Positions 26,263-39,132 of a stretch of 64,000 bases of DNA are shown piece after piece (position 1 is the stretch's first letter; each line of letters starts with the position of its first letter). Under the pieces are notes generated by a model. It worked only from the letters and a program-made list of their open reading frames with translations, was not told the origin of the DNA and did no database searches. Position numbers and translations under genes: made by a program. The stretch comes from Levilactobacillus hammesii DSM 16381 (GTDB lineage Bacteria > Bacillota > Bacilli > Lactobacillales > Lactobacillaceae). The stretch lies in NCBI RefSeq assembly GCF_001434395.1, contig NZ_AZFS01000060.1, positions 161,724 through 225,723 of the forward strand, given 5' to 3'.

Positions 26263-27999
26263 TTGATTGACCAACGTGTTTTTAAGTTTCCGGGCGTTAA
26301 GCCAGCCATGGCGATCATGGCCGTGCTGACGTTCGTGCAAGCATTTATGATTATTTTTCAGGCAAAGTACTTATCCATTGCCATCGTGAATCTCTGGCGG
26401 CTCAAATCGGTGCGGACGATTGTGCTGCCCCTGGCGTTATTTGCCATCGTTTTTTTGGCCCGTCATCTACTGACGCTGGCGAAAAATTGGCTGTTGTATC
26501 CCTTTGTTGAAAAGACCACGAAGACCTTGCGGAAGCAGTTCATGGCTAAACTATTTGATCTGGGTCCCAGTGTTGTTGCCCAGAAGGGAACGGGCAATGT
26601 GGTGACAATGGGACTGGAAGGAATCGACAAAATTCAAACCTACTTAATGCTGATTATTGGTAAGGTATTGGATCTGTCGTTAACCCCCTGGATTGTCTTG
26701 ATTTACATAGCCCTAATCCAATGGAAGGAAGCCTTGTTTCTCCTGGCAATCTATCCGTTGATTATCTTTTTCATGATTATTCTAGGACTGGCGGCTCAGG
26801 CCAAGGCCGACCGTCAGTATGCCGGCTATCAACGGTTATCGAATCACTTTGTCGATACCTTACGGGGCTTGCCGACGTTGAAACAATTAGGGTTGAATAA
26901 AACCTATGCCAATAACGTCTATCAGGTGAGTGAAGACTACCGGAAGAAAACCATGTCGACGTTGACCATTGCCATGACGTCCACGTTTGCGTTGGATTTC
27001 TTCACGACCTTATCGATTGCGATCATTGCGGTTTTCTTGGGCTTTGGATTGATGAATAATACGATTCAGTTGTTGCCAGCGCTGATCATCCTGACGCTAG
27101 CGCCGGATTATTTTGCCCCCATTCGCAACTTTGCCAATGATTATCACGCAACGTTGAATGGTAAAAATGCGTTGACGGCGGTGTTGGATATCTTGCAACG
27201 GCAGACACCAACTGATCGGGACCTATTGGCATCGCGGGAACCCGTTTGGCAGGCTAAGGACACGATTAAGTTCACTCATGTTGAGGTCAGCTACGGGGAC
27301 AAGCAGACACCGACGTTGAAAGACATCAACTTTAACGTTCAGGGCTTTCAAAAGATTGGGATTATTGGCGCGTCCGGTTCTGGGAAATCAACCTTAATTA
27401 ATACGCTGGGTGGTTTTCTCAGCCCGGATGATGGAAAAATTGAGGTGCGCGGCACGACCGTCCCTCATCTGGATCAACGGGCGTGGCAACATAGTTTTGT
27501 CTATATTCCGCAGGCACCATACTTGTTTCATGCCAGCTTGCGAGACAATTTAGCCTTTTATGCACCAGCGGCGAATGATGCCGATGTAACGGCGGCTGCA
27601 GCAAAGGCGGGATTGACTGATTGGATTGCAACCCTGCCAGATGGCCTGAATACACCAATTGGTGAAGGGGCACGAGGCGTTAGTGGCGGTCAAGCCCAGC
27701 GAATTGCCTTAGCACGGGCCTTTCTAGATGACTCGCGGCGGATTCTGCTATTCGATGAACCCACCGCACATTTGGACATTGAGACCGAAGTTGAGCTAAA
27801 GAAGACGATGTTACCCGTCTTTGATCACCATCTGGTCTTCTTCGCGACCCACCGTCTACACTGGATGAATGAAATGGATTATATTTTAGTCATGGATCAC
27901 GGTGAAATTGTCCAACAGGGGACCCCCGCTGAGCTTCAGCAACAGGGTGGGGCATATGTTCGCTTACGGTCTGAAATGGAAGGGGCGACGGTCAAATGA
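26263..27999 (+). CDS. cydD: ABC transporter CydD for cytochrome bd assembly
   Basis: One half of the heterodimeric ABC transporter needed for cytochrome bd assembly (in E. coli it exports glutathione and cysteine). The 578 residues are a six-helix membrane domain followed by an ATPase: Walker A GASGSGKST (about 369-377), signature VSGGQAQRIALARAF, Walker B RILLFDEPTAHLD and the switch histidine in FATHR. The start is TTG with GAGGGGG 7 bases upstream. It overlaps cydC by 4 bases. The 194-base gap after cydB, with a terminator, suggests separate control. Confidence 0.95.
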   Translation: MIDQRVFKFPGVKPAMAIMAVLTFVQAFMIIFQAKYLSIAIVNLWRLKSVRTIVLPLALFAIVFLARHLLTLAKNWLLYPFVEKTTKTLRKQFMAKLFDLGPSVVAQKGTGNVVTMGLEGIDKIQTYLMLIIGKVLDLSLTPWIVLIYIALIQWKEALFLLAIYPLIIFFMIILGLAAQAKADRQYAGYQRLSNHFVDTLRGLPTLKQLGLNKTYANNVYQVSEDYRKKTMSTLTIAMTSTFALDFFTTLSIAIIAVFLGFGLMNNTIQLLPALIILTLAPDYFAPIRNFANDYHATLNGKNALTAVLDILQRQTPTDRDLLASREPVWQAKDTIKFTHVEVSYGDKQTPTLKDINFNVQGFQKIGIIGASGSGKSTLINTLGGFLSPDDGKIEVRGTTVPHLDQRAWQHSFVYIPQAPYLFHASLRDNLAFYAPAANDADVTAAAAKAGLTDWIATLPDGLNTPIGEGARGVSGGQAQRIALARAFLDDSRRILLFDEPTAHLDIETEVELKKTMLPVFDHHLVFFATHRLHWMNEMDYILVMDHGEIVQQGTPAELQQQGGAYVRLRSEMEGATVK

Positions 28000-29732
28000 A
28001 GGGGTTCTTTGCGACATTTAAACACGATCATTGGGTCATGCCTTATCTGCGGCGCTATAAAAAACTATTAGCGTTAGTTCTATTTCTGGGCTTTATGACC
28101 TTCTTCTGTGGCGGGGCACTGATGTTTAACTCGGGCTATCTGATTAGTCGTGCGGCGACGCATCCCTATAATATTTTGATGATCTATGTCCCGATCGTTT
28201 TAGCACGGGCCTTTGGGATTGGCCGGCCAGCTTTCCGCTATGCAGAGCGGCTGACCAGTCACAATTGGGTGCTACGCATCGTTTCTGATTTTCGGAAGCG
28301 TCTCTATGAGGCCGTGGAAAAGCAGGCTGTCGCCATTCGTCAGACCCATCAAACGGGGGATGTCTTAAGCATTTTGGCCGAGGACATTGACCACATTGAG
28401 AATTTGTATTTGCGGACAGTCTTTCCATTGGTCATTGGCTGGTTACTGTACCTATTTGTGGTCATTGGTATTGGTTACTTTAATTGGGCATTTGGCCTGT
28501 TAATGCTGGTATTGCTGGGGGTTATTGTGATTGTGATGCCTTTACTATCAGTGACGGTCAATGGTCGCCGGGAGTTCCAAGCGCGGCAGGTTCAGCGGAC
28601 ATTTTATACGCAGTTGACGGATGCCGTGCTGGGGTTAGGTGACTGGCTGATTTCCGGGCGTCGTCAAGACTTCTTGGCCCAACAGGACGCACCCATTGAT
28701 CAGATTGCCTCGTTGCGCCGGTCCGATCATCATTTTCAGTGGTGGCGTAACTTTGTGATTCAATTTATCTTTGGCGCAGCGGTCATTCTGATTGTGTGGT
28801 GGGCGGGTGTGATGTTCACGCACAATCAAGCGGAAGCCAACTGGGTCGCTGCCTTCGGCTTGGCCCTATTTCCAACGGTTGAGCCCTTTGCCGACATGAG
28901 TCAGGGGGTCAGTGAGTGGCCCGTTTATCAAGATTCCATCAAACGGGTTAATCGTCTGGACGAGCATGAGCCGGAGCAGGTGCAACAGGCTCGAATTGGG
29001 AAACTTGACGAATTACAGATTGATCACGTGAAGTTTACGTATCCTGGTGCAGAGCGTGAGGTTATTGATGATTTATCGCTGACACTTCATCCGGGTGAAA
29101 AATTGGCGTTGTTGGGTCCCAGTGGTACCGGGAAAAGCACGTTGCTAAAACTCATTTTGGGAGATGAGACGCCAACGAGTGGCCAGATTACACTGAATGG
29201 CGAACCGGTCGCACGGCTTCAAGATCAGCGTGCAGAGCTCTTCGGTGTCTTGGATCAGCAACCCTATCTCTTCAATACGACCGTGATGAACAACGTCCGC
29301 TTGGGTAACTTGAACGCAACTGATGAAGAGGTTATGGCGGTGGTTAAAGCGGTGGAACTAGATGACCTGATTACGCGTCTACCAGCAGGGTATCAGACGC
29401 AGGTTCAGGAAGCGGGAAGTCGCTTCTCTGGAGGAGAACGGCAGCGGCTGTCGTTGGCACGAATTCTCCTGCAGGATGCACCAATTATCATCTTGGATGA
29501 ACCCACGGTCAGTCTGGACCCCATCACCGAGCAGCACTTGCTGGACACGGTGTTTGACGTTCTTAAGGATAAGACCATTATTTGGGTCACCCATCATTTG
29601 GCGGGCATTAATCATGTCGATCAGGTGCGGTTCATTGAGGATGGTCACTTTGACATGCAAGGAACGCCAGCACAACTGTATCGTGAAAATCCGCGTTTCC
29701 AGTCGTTGTATAACTTGGATCGTGGCCGGTAA
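27996..29732 (+). CDS. cydC: ABC transporter CydC for cytochrome bd assembly
   Basis: The second half of the CydDC exporter, 578 residues. The membrane domain opens with GGALMFNSGYLISRAATHP and has ARAFGIGRPAFRYAERL, both typical of CydC. The ATPase domain has Walker A GPSGTGKST (about 375), signature FSGGERQRLSLAR, Walker B IIILDEPTVSLD and WVTHHL. The start lies in the ATGA overlap with the cydD stop, which implies coupled translation and equal amounts of both halves. A strong terminator follows. Confidence 0.95.
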   Translation: MKGFFATFKHDHWVMPYLRRYKKLLALVLFLGFMTFFCGGALMFNSGYLISRAATHPYNILMIYVPIVLARAFGIGRPAFRYAERLTSHNWVLRIVSDFRKRLYEAVEKQAVAIRQTHQTGDVLSILAEDIDHIENLYLRTVFPLVIGWLLYLFVVIGIGYFNWAFGLLMLVLLGVIVIVMPLLSVTVNGRREFQARQVQRTFYTQLTDAVLGLGDWLISGRRQDFLAQQDAPIDQIASLRRSDHHFQWWRNFVIQFIFGAAVILIVWWAGVMFTHNQAEANWVAAFGLALFPTVEPFADMSQGVSEWPVYQDSIKRVNRLDEHEPEQVQQARIGKLDELQIDHVKFTYPGAEREVIDDLSLTLHPGEKLALLGPSGTGKSTLLKLILGDETPTSGQITLNGEPVARLQDQRAELFGVLDQQPYLFNTTVMNNVRLGNLNATDEEVMAVVKAVELDDLITRLPAGYQTQVQEAGSRFSGGERQRLSLARILLQDAPIIILDEPTVSLDPITEQHLLDTVFDVLKDKTIIWVTHHLAGINHVDQVRFIEDGHFDMQGTPAQLYRENPRFQSLYNLDRGR

Positions 29733-29783
29733 GCAACAAAAATGGAACATTCTATCTGAACGTGTGTTCGCTAAAATCTGTTT

Positions 29784-29822
29784 AAAAAATCCTCTGGTGG
29801 GTTGTCCAGAGGATTTTTTGTT
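29784..29822. terminator. Terminator after cydC
   Basis: A perfect 14-bp stem (29784-29797 with 29806-29819) whose arms start with AAAAAA and end with TTTTTT; it could act in both directions. Confidence 0.85.
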
Positions 29823-30169
29823 GCCTGTGAAGCATGGATAGAGTCCAGCTTTTAGCCCTTAACCGAGTATTCTAAGGGGTGTGCTTTTATCTGGTCGTAC
29901 AGAAAGAATGTGTGTTTCATGCTGGTAGGCTGCTCAATATATTTGTTGGATGGTTGATTCATTAGGTGTAGATTGGCTAGTGATGTTCATCTTAATTGAT
30001 TCGTTGAAAGCGGACATTTTTGCTTATGTGCTGGGCTCAACTGTCATGATACGGAATGGCTTCCATATTCGCAAGCGAAGGGGTCTACGATCGTATTTAG
30101 CCATTAAGTAGTTAAATGCAATGATAGTCTGGTTGTCAAACGGCATCGATTGGTTGGGGTGTCTGCACG
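29823..30169. other. Gene-free stretch between cydC and the prenyl synthase
   Basis: About 350 bases with no gene that can be supported. Its right part holds the left arm of the inverted repeat at 30088-30105 and a small TTCGC-AA-GCGAA hairpin at about 30068-30079. Nothing else is seen. Confidence 0.5.
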
Positions 30170-30269
30170 AAAAAAGCCGTCGGAATTGACCGACGGCTTT
30201 GACAAATGAGGCTTCTTTGATGCTCTAAATGATTAGGCCTATCGTTAGCTCAATGGCTAAATACGATCG
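30088..30269. repeat. Inverted repeat around the prenyl-synthase terminator
   Basis: Perfect 18-base inverted arms (30088-30105 and 30252-30269) enclose about 146 bases, including the minus-strand terminator. Outside each arm stands a related mini-hairpin (TTCGC-AA-GCGAA left, GTCGC-TC-GCGAC right). The similarity therefore extends imperfectly beyond the arms. Confidence 0.6.
30170..30200 (-). terminator. Terminator of the polyprenyl synthase gene
   Basis: An 11-bp stem (30173-30183 with 30190-30200) followed by TTTTTT on the minus strand. Confidence 0.85.
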
Positions 30270-30327
30270 CACGAGGTCGCTCGCGACTTCCAGGGAAAAC
30301 TTCGGTATAGTGAATACCATATTCCCG

Positions 30328-31305
30328 CTAATGGTCGCGGCGCAATAACATCTCCGTTAATTTCGTGAGATCGTCCCTGGCCTGACCCGCTGGCAATTGG
30401 GCGATGCGTGTCAAGGCCTGATTCGTAAGCCGACTTGCAAGTTGGCGGGACGCTGACACACCGGCATGTTGGGCCACCAGTGCTTGGACGGCAGCGATGT
30501 CTGCGGTGGTCATGTCCTGTTTCTTCTTAAGCAACCGGTGAAAGTCTCGTGGCGCCTGAGGAATGGCTAGAATTAAGGGCAAGGAGTATACACCTGACCG
30601 CAAATCTTCTAGGATGGGCTTGCGTGTCTTTTTGGGATCACCCGCATAATCTAGAATATCGTCCAGAATCTGGTAGGCGCTCCCGATGGCCAGGCCAATC
30701 TCACGTGCCACGGCGGTGACCTCGTGCGGCGCCGCAGCTAATTTAGCGCCTTGGTAACAACTAAGGGCGAACAGTTCGGCCGTCTTACCTGCGATTTCGT
30801 TCAAATAAGCGTCAATGCTGACGTTCTCTTGGTAGTTCAAGGCCATTTGGCTGAGCTCCCCTTGAAGAATGCGATGCATGGCGTCGATGTGATTTTGAAT
30901 CAGATCACGATCGGCGGTGGACTTGAGGACCTGATTGAAGTAGGCCGTAAACATAAAATCACCGGCGTAGATGGCATTTCGTTGACCATACTTCATTTGA
31001 ATCGTGCGAACGCCCCGACGCGTCGGCGACTCATCAATGACATCATCGTGAATCAGGGTTCCCACATGCAGAATTTCCAGGGCCGCTGCGCCAGCGCGAA
31101 GCTGTTCGGGAGTGGCTTGGTTGCCAAATGCGGAGAATAAATAAAAGTAACCGGGGCGTAAAAGCTTACCGCCGGCGTTCAACAAAGCTAATATTTTACT
31201 GTGGATGGGTTGGTTATCTAACTGGACCGCGGCTAACAAGTAGTCTTGTAGCGCGACGAGTTGCGGTTCCACCTGGGGAAATTGCCGCCAAAGTTGTCGA
31301 TCCAT
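30328..31305 (-). CDS. Polyprenyl diphosphate synthase (menaquinone side chain)
   Basis: A trans-isoprenyl diphosphate synthase of 325 residues that extends allylic diphosphates with isopentenyl diphosphate. Both aspartate-rich motifs are intact: LIHDDVIDE (first) and QILDDILDY (second). GGKLLRPG lies upstream, as in the heptaprenyl/octaprenyl synthase group. It is divergent from a MenA-like prenyltransferase, so it most likely supplies the menaquinone tail. I chose ATG 31305 because GAGGTG stands just upstream. A TTG/ATG-rich extension to 31365 runs into the shared promoter region. Confidence 0.92.
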   Translation of the reverse strand: MDRQLWRQFPQVEPQLVALQDYLLAAVQLDNQPIHSKILALLNAGGKLLRPGYFYLFSAFGNQATPEQLRAGAAALEILHVGTLIHDDVIDESPTRRGVRTIQMKYGQRNAIYAGDFMFTAYFNQVLKSTADRDLIQNHIDAMHRILQGELSQMALNYQENVSIDAYLNEIAGKTAELFALSCYQGAKLAAAPHEVTAVAREIGLAIGSAYQILDDILDYAGDPKKTRKPILEDLRSGVYSLPLILAIPQAPRDFHRLLKKKQDMTTADIAAVQALVAQHAGVSASRQLASRLTNQALTRIAQLPAGQARDDLTKLTEMLLRRDH

Positions 31306-31410
31306 ACTGCACCTCACTATATGTACGTTAAAATTTATCTTACCGACATGTGGAAACGTTGTCAAATAAAGGTTATCATCTAATTAGAATTCATTTTCGG
31401 GGGGATTACT

Positions 31411-32319
31411 TTGACACGGGATGTCTTTTTAGAATTAGTAGAAATTAAAGCAAAAATTGCTTCAGTGTGGCCGTTTCTATTGGGGTTAATCTTTGTTCAG
31501 GCGAACTTTCATCAGCTCAATTGGTCGGTCACGGCGCTGTTTTTTATGGCCATGCTGTTGTTTAACATGGCCGTTGATATTAACGACAACTATCAGGATT
31601 ACACCAAGGCGGGAAATCAGGCTGCGGAGTGGAAGAAAAAAACCAATATCATCGGGGTTCAGCATCTCAAGGTTACCCGAGTATTTGCACTAATGGCGAG
31701 CTTTGCGGTGATTGCGGGCGTGATTGGCTTGTACCTCGTTTGGGTTACCGGTTGGCCACTGCTGGTGATGGGGGTATTCTGCTTTCTAGTTGGCTATCTC
31801 TACGCGGGTGGCCCACACCCCTTGTCTGGAACGCCAACGGGGGAGTTCTTTGCTGGCTTCACCATGGGCTATCTCATCATGCTGATTACCGTTTACTTGA
31901 ACTTATACCAGACTGGTTTGTTTACGGGGGAACTCCTAGCACGGGTATTACTCGCGTCGGGAATTGCCGTGATGGCGATTGCCGCCTTATTGCTGGCTAA
32001 TAACATCTGTGACGCCAAGGAAGACCTTGACCTAGAGCGCAAGACCATCGTTTACTACTTAGGCAAGCAGCGGTCTCTATGGCTCTTTGCCAGCTTCTAT
32101 GTGGTCGGGTATCTCTCATTGATAGCGAGTGTTGTCATTGGTGATCTCCCCGGGTGGTCGCTTCTGTCCTTAATCAGTATCCCACTAATCACTAAAAATG
32201 TGGTCGCTTTTTTCCGGATTCAGGTTAAAAAACAAACTTTTATTTTGGCAGTACGAAACCTTGCCATTCTAGCCTTGACGACGGTGTTAGCGGAATTGCT
32301 GGGCTTATGGATTGGTTAA
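31411..32319 (+). CDS. menA: MenA-like 1,4-dihydroxy-2-naphthoate polyprenyltransferase
   Basis: A UbiA-family membrane prenyltransferase of 302 residues with about eight to nine helices. The two aspartate motifs that bind magnesium and the prenyl diphosphate are visible: NMAVDINDNYQDY (about 52-64) and NNICDAKEDLDLERKT (about 193-208). It should attach the polyprenyl chain made by the divergent gene to dihydroxynaphthoate, giving demethylmenaquinone for the cytochrome bd oxidase. The start is TTG, 8 bases after GGGGGG. No other men gene is in the window. Confidence 0.9.
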   Translation: MTRDVFLELVEIKAKIASVWPFLLGLIFVQANFHQLNWSVTALFFMAMLLFNMAVDINDNYQDYTKAGNQAAEWKKKTNIIGVQHLKVTRVFALMASFAVIAGVIGLYLVWVTGWPLLVMGVFCFLVGYLYAGGPHPLSGTPTGEFFAGFTMGYLIMLITVYLNLYQTGLFTGELLARVLLASGIAVMAIAALLLANNICDAKEDLDLERKTIVYYLGKQRSLWLFASFYVVGYLSLIASVVIGDLPGWSLLSLISIPLITKNVVAFFRIQVKKQTFILAVRNLAILALTTVLAELLGLWIG

Positions 32320-32345
32320 GCCTTGGTAAATGTCGGCGAGGACCG

Positions 32346-32375
32346 TTGTTATTTTAAGCGTTAATCAGGTAAAAT
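32346..32375 (+). promoter_or_regulatory. xpt promoter
   Basis: TTGTTA (32346-32351), 18-base spacer, TAAAAT (32370-32375), upstream of the structured xpt leader. Confidence 0.6.
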
Positions 32376-32384
32376 ATAAACAAA

Positions 32385-32460
32385 TCGGTTGGGTGCTTGT
32401 CATGGCAGGAAGACGCTATGGTTTGGTCAGCTTGCTACTGGCGATGTTCCCAACATAAAA
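32385..32460 (+). promoter_or_regulatory. Structured xpt leader with an 18-codon leader ORF
   Basis: Two readings are possible. As RNA, outer stem GTTGGG (32388-32393) with CCCAAC (32449-32454) encloses two hairpins, CATGGC with GCTATG (32401-32420) and GTCAG with CTGGC. This is a three-way junction with 7-8 base loops, in outline like a purine riboswitch but without its conserved joining bases. As protein, ATG 32402 to TAA 32458 encodes the 18-residue peptide [18 protein letters not shown] with a weak binding site. Either could control xpt; I cannot choose between them. Confidence 0.4.
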
Positions 32461-32483
32461 TAACTAATGGAGGCCGCGTTGTC

Positions 32484-33059
32484 ATGAAACTTTTAGAAGA
32501 CCGAATTCGTCAAGACGGAACGGTATTACCCGGAAACGTCTTAAAGGTCGATAACTTTTTGAATCACCAAGTTGATCCGCAACTGATGGATCAATTGGGC
32601 GCTGAGTTTGCCCGTCGTTTTGCCGACGCTGGCATCACGAAGATTTTAACGGTGGAATCCTCAGGAATTGCGCCTGCTGTCATGACAGGGTTGCACTTGC
32701 AGGTACCGGTGATCTTCGCTCGGAAGCACAAGAGCTTGACGTTAACGGATCATCTGTACACGGCAAAGGTATTTTCATACACCAAACAAGTTAATAATGA
32801 CATTTCCATTGACCGGCGTTTCCTGAACCCGGATGACCGTGTTTTGATTATTGACGATTTTCTCGCTAATGGTCAAGCCGTTCAGGGGTTACTTGATATT
32901 GCCAGAACGGCGCAGATTGAGGTTGCCGGTGTGGGTGTCGTCATTGAAAAACGATTCCAAAAAGGTCATAAGATGGTCATCGATGCGGGCATCCAATTGG
33001 AAGCTCTCGCAAGCATCGCTGCCTTCGAGAATAACACGGTTACATTCGCAGAAGATTAA
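32484..33059 (+). CDS. xpt: Xanthine phosphoribosyltransferase
   Basis: A purine salvage enzyme that joins xanthine to PRPP to give XMP in the cytoplasm. The 191-residue protein starts [23 protein letters not shown], the Xpt N-terminus (quoted here beyond the motif only in part: [15 protein letters not shown]). VESSGIAPA and the PRPP-binding [13 protein letters not shown] are intact. I chose ATG 32484 with GGAGG upstream; earlier in-frame ATGs lie in the leader. Confidence 0.95.
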   Translation: MKLLEDRIRQDGTVLPGNVLKVDNFLNHQVDPQLMDQLGAEFARRFADAGITKILTVESSGIAPAVMTGLHLQVPVIFARKHKSLTLTDHLYTAKVFSYTKQVNNDISIDRRFLNPDDRVLIIDDFLANGQAVQGLLDIARTAQIEVAGVGVVIEKRFQKGHKMVIDAGIQLEALASIAAFENNTVTFAED

Positions 33060-33068
33060 CTAAACACC

Positions 33069-33127
33069 TCGCTTGTTTATTCACCACGCAAACTTTAAAA
33101 TAAATGGTGAAGCATAATAGCAAGCGA
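33069..33127. repeat. Nested inverted repeats between xpt and the ATP-grasp gene
   Basis: TCGCTTG (33069-33075) pairs with CAAGCGA (33121-33127), and inside it TTCACCA (33080-33086) pairs with TGGTGAA (33105-33111). There is no T run, so a clean terminator is unlikely; an operator or transcript-end structure is possible. Confidence 0.45.
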
Positions 33128-33168
33128 TCGGAACCATTCAAATTCTGAGTTAGAAAGTAGGGAGCAAA

Positions 33169-34347
33169 TTGGCGAACACGGTCTTATATCCTGGAGATAC
33201 CATTGGGGTGATTGGGAACAGCGCAAATGCGGCGATGTTAGTAACGACCGCCCGGAAGATGGGATTACGAGTTGGCGCATACGGTGCCGATGAAACCAGT
33301 GAGGCATTGCAATTAGCAGATTTTAAAGCAGTCGGTAGTAATAAGGATAGCGATAAACTACAGCACTTTGCGGAGAGTTGTGCCGCTATTGTATACGATT
33401 CCGACCAGGTCAGCACGAGCGTTGTGAAGTTTTTGGCCCAGTATACGCGGATACCTCAGGGATCAGACATGCTCGAAATGATGCAAGATCGACTGTTAGA
33501 GCGGGCGTTTTTTGAACAGCTGAACGTCAATATTGCCCCATACGCCACCATCATTAACTTGGACGATGTGTACCAGTCGATTAATTCAATCGGTTATCCT
33601 TGTGTGCTGAAACCCATTCAAAAGGAATGGTCTCGGGGACGAGAACTGGTGATTAAAACGCAAACAGATATTGCGAAGGCTGCTGGGTTGTTGGACTGGG
33701 GGACGTACATTTTGGAATCCCAGATTGCTTACGACCGGGAGTATTCCATCATCGTTGCCCGTGATCAGGAAGGGAACGGACAGGCATTTCCAATTACGGA
33801 AACGCAATCGGTTAACGATCGACCGGTTCGGACCTGGGTTCCCGCGCAGGTTGATGATGCGGTTGCCGGAGAAATTCAACGGATTGCCACCGAGGTCACC
33901 AAGCATGTAAACTACGTGGGTGTCTTCGAAGTTTCCTTCTACCTCACCAGTAGTGGGGCCATTTACGTGAAGAAGATTGTGCCAGCACCAAGCGAAACGG
34001 GGTACGTCTTTGACGCGGCCGCTAACTTGACGGAGTTCGATCAGCATTTGCGGGCCATCGCCGGTTTACCCTTGGCGTCAGCACACATTTTGACGCCGGC
34101 CGTGACCGCAGCGTTTACCACAGCTCAATTACCAGCCATGCAGACACAGTGGCAGCTAAAAGCTAACTGGGACTTCACGTTCTACCACTTGAAGCATCAA
34201 GAGGCCGATGATGTGATGGGCCACATTGCGGTTCAAGGCGACAGCATCAAACCAATCCTGGATCAGTTAGACGATACGGGAATCTGGTCAACGGGTGCGG
34301 TTGCGCCAGAAGCTCCATCCGAACCAACGTCGAATAATCAAGATTAG
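33169..34347 (+). CDS. PurK-like ATP-grasp protein with altered active-site motif
   Basis: A 392-residue protein with the PurK layout. It has a GVIGNSANAAMLVTTARKMG N-terminal preATP-grasp domain, QDRLLERAFFEQLNVNIAPY, YPCVLKPIQKEWSRGRELVI and GTYILESQIAYDREYSIIVAR. Genuine PurK (N5-carboxyaminoimidazole ribonucleotide synthase) carries EIAPRPHNSGH in the catalytic segment. Here the matching part reads KKIVPAPSETGYVFDAA, so the arginine, histidine and asparagine of the motif are lost. It is therefore probably a paralogue with another ligase role. The start is TTG after AGGGAG. It lies between xpt and pcrA, away from any pur operon. The C-terminal 20 residues are low complexity. Confidence 0.75.
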   Translation: MANTVLYPGDTIGVIGNSANAAMLVTTARKMGLRVGAYGADETSEALQLADFKAVGSNKDSDKLQHFAESCAAIVYDSDQVSTSVVKFLAQYTRIPQGSDMLEMMQDRLLERAFFEQLNVNIAPYATIINLDDVYQSINSIGYPCVLKPIQKEWSRGRELVIKTQTDIAKAAGLLDWGTYILESQIAYDREYSIIVARDQEGNGQAFPITETQSVNDRPVRTWVPAQVDDAVAGEIQRIATEVTKHVNYVGVFEVSFYLTSSGAIYVKKIVPAPSETGYVFDAAANLTEFDQHLRAIAGLPLASAHILTPAVTAAFTTAQLPAMQTQWQLKANWDFTFYHLKHQEADDVMGHIAVQGDSIKPILDQLDDTGIWSTGAVAPEAPSEPTSNNQD

Positions 34348-34366
34348 ATAGAAATAACATGAACTG

Positions 34367-34412
34367 ACTGCATTGCCCTAAAAATGAGTTTTGGGGGCAG
34401 TGCAGTTTTTGT
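34367..34412 (+). terminator. Terminator of the PurK-like gene
   Basis: A 12-bp stem with one G-T pair (34367-34378 with 34395-34406), followed by TTTT. Confidence 0.8.
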
Positions 34413-34756
34413 CATTTTGGCCCCAAATCAGCGGCCGGCTTATAAGCGAAGTAATAAGAGTTTTTGAAAAATGGGGCAAAGGGGTAGGCGCCCTCAACAA
34501 CTTTTGATAGAATAGTGAAGGATTGAAAAAGGGGAACGTGTGTACGTAAATGTGCCATCTTGTTTCCGAGACGATAGCTGAATAGCGATGAGTTACCCAA
34601 TTATAGAGAAACTGGTTGCTTGCTGGCTGAAAATAAGAATGTGATCGACATCAATGCCAGGATACTCGCGGATATCCGGCGCGTGTCAGTCTCAAGGAAA
34701 GACCGAATAGGACGCGTTGATTTTGGCGGGGGCAGTGTCGAAAGACTTGGAATTTT
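34413..34756. other. Gene-free stretch before pcrA
   Basis: About 345 bases with no supportable gene. A TTGATAGAAT stretch near 34505 looks like an isolated -10 region. Reading frames here are short and lack ribosome binding sites. Confidence 0.4.
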
Positions 34757-34764
34757 GCTATAAT
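34756..34764 (+). promoter_or_regulatory. Extended -10 promoter of pcrA-ligA-camS
   Basis: TGCTATAAT is an extended -10 (TGnTATAAT) with TATAAT at 34759-34764. No good -35 is seen, which extended -10 promoters tolerate. The pcrA start lies about 30 bases downstream. Confidence 0.65.
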
Positions 34765-34799
34765 AGTCAGGACTAACTACAGAGAGGATTGTGTTCACG

Positions 34800-39109
<4,310 letters not shown>

Positions 39110-39132
39110 TGACCTTTAGGAGGAAACAAGTC

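Noticed and set aside
32385..32460. Canonical purine riboswitch upstream of xpt
   Set aside because: The fold outline is similar, but the conserved joining-region bases of that class are absent.
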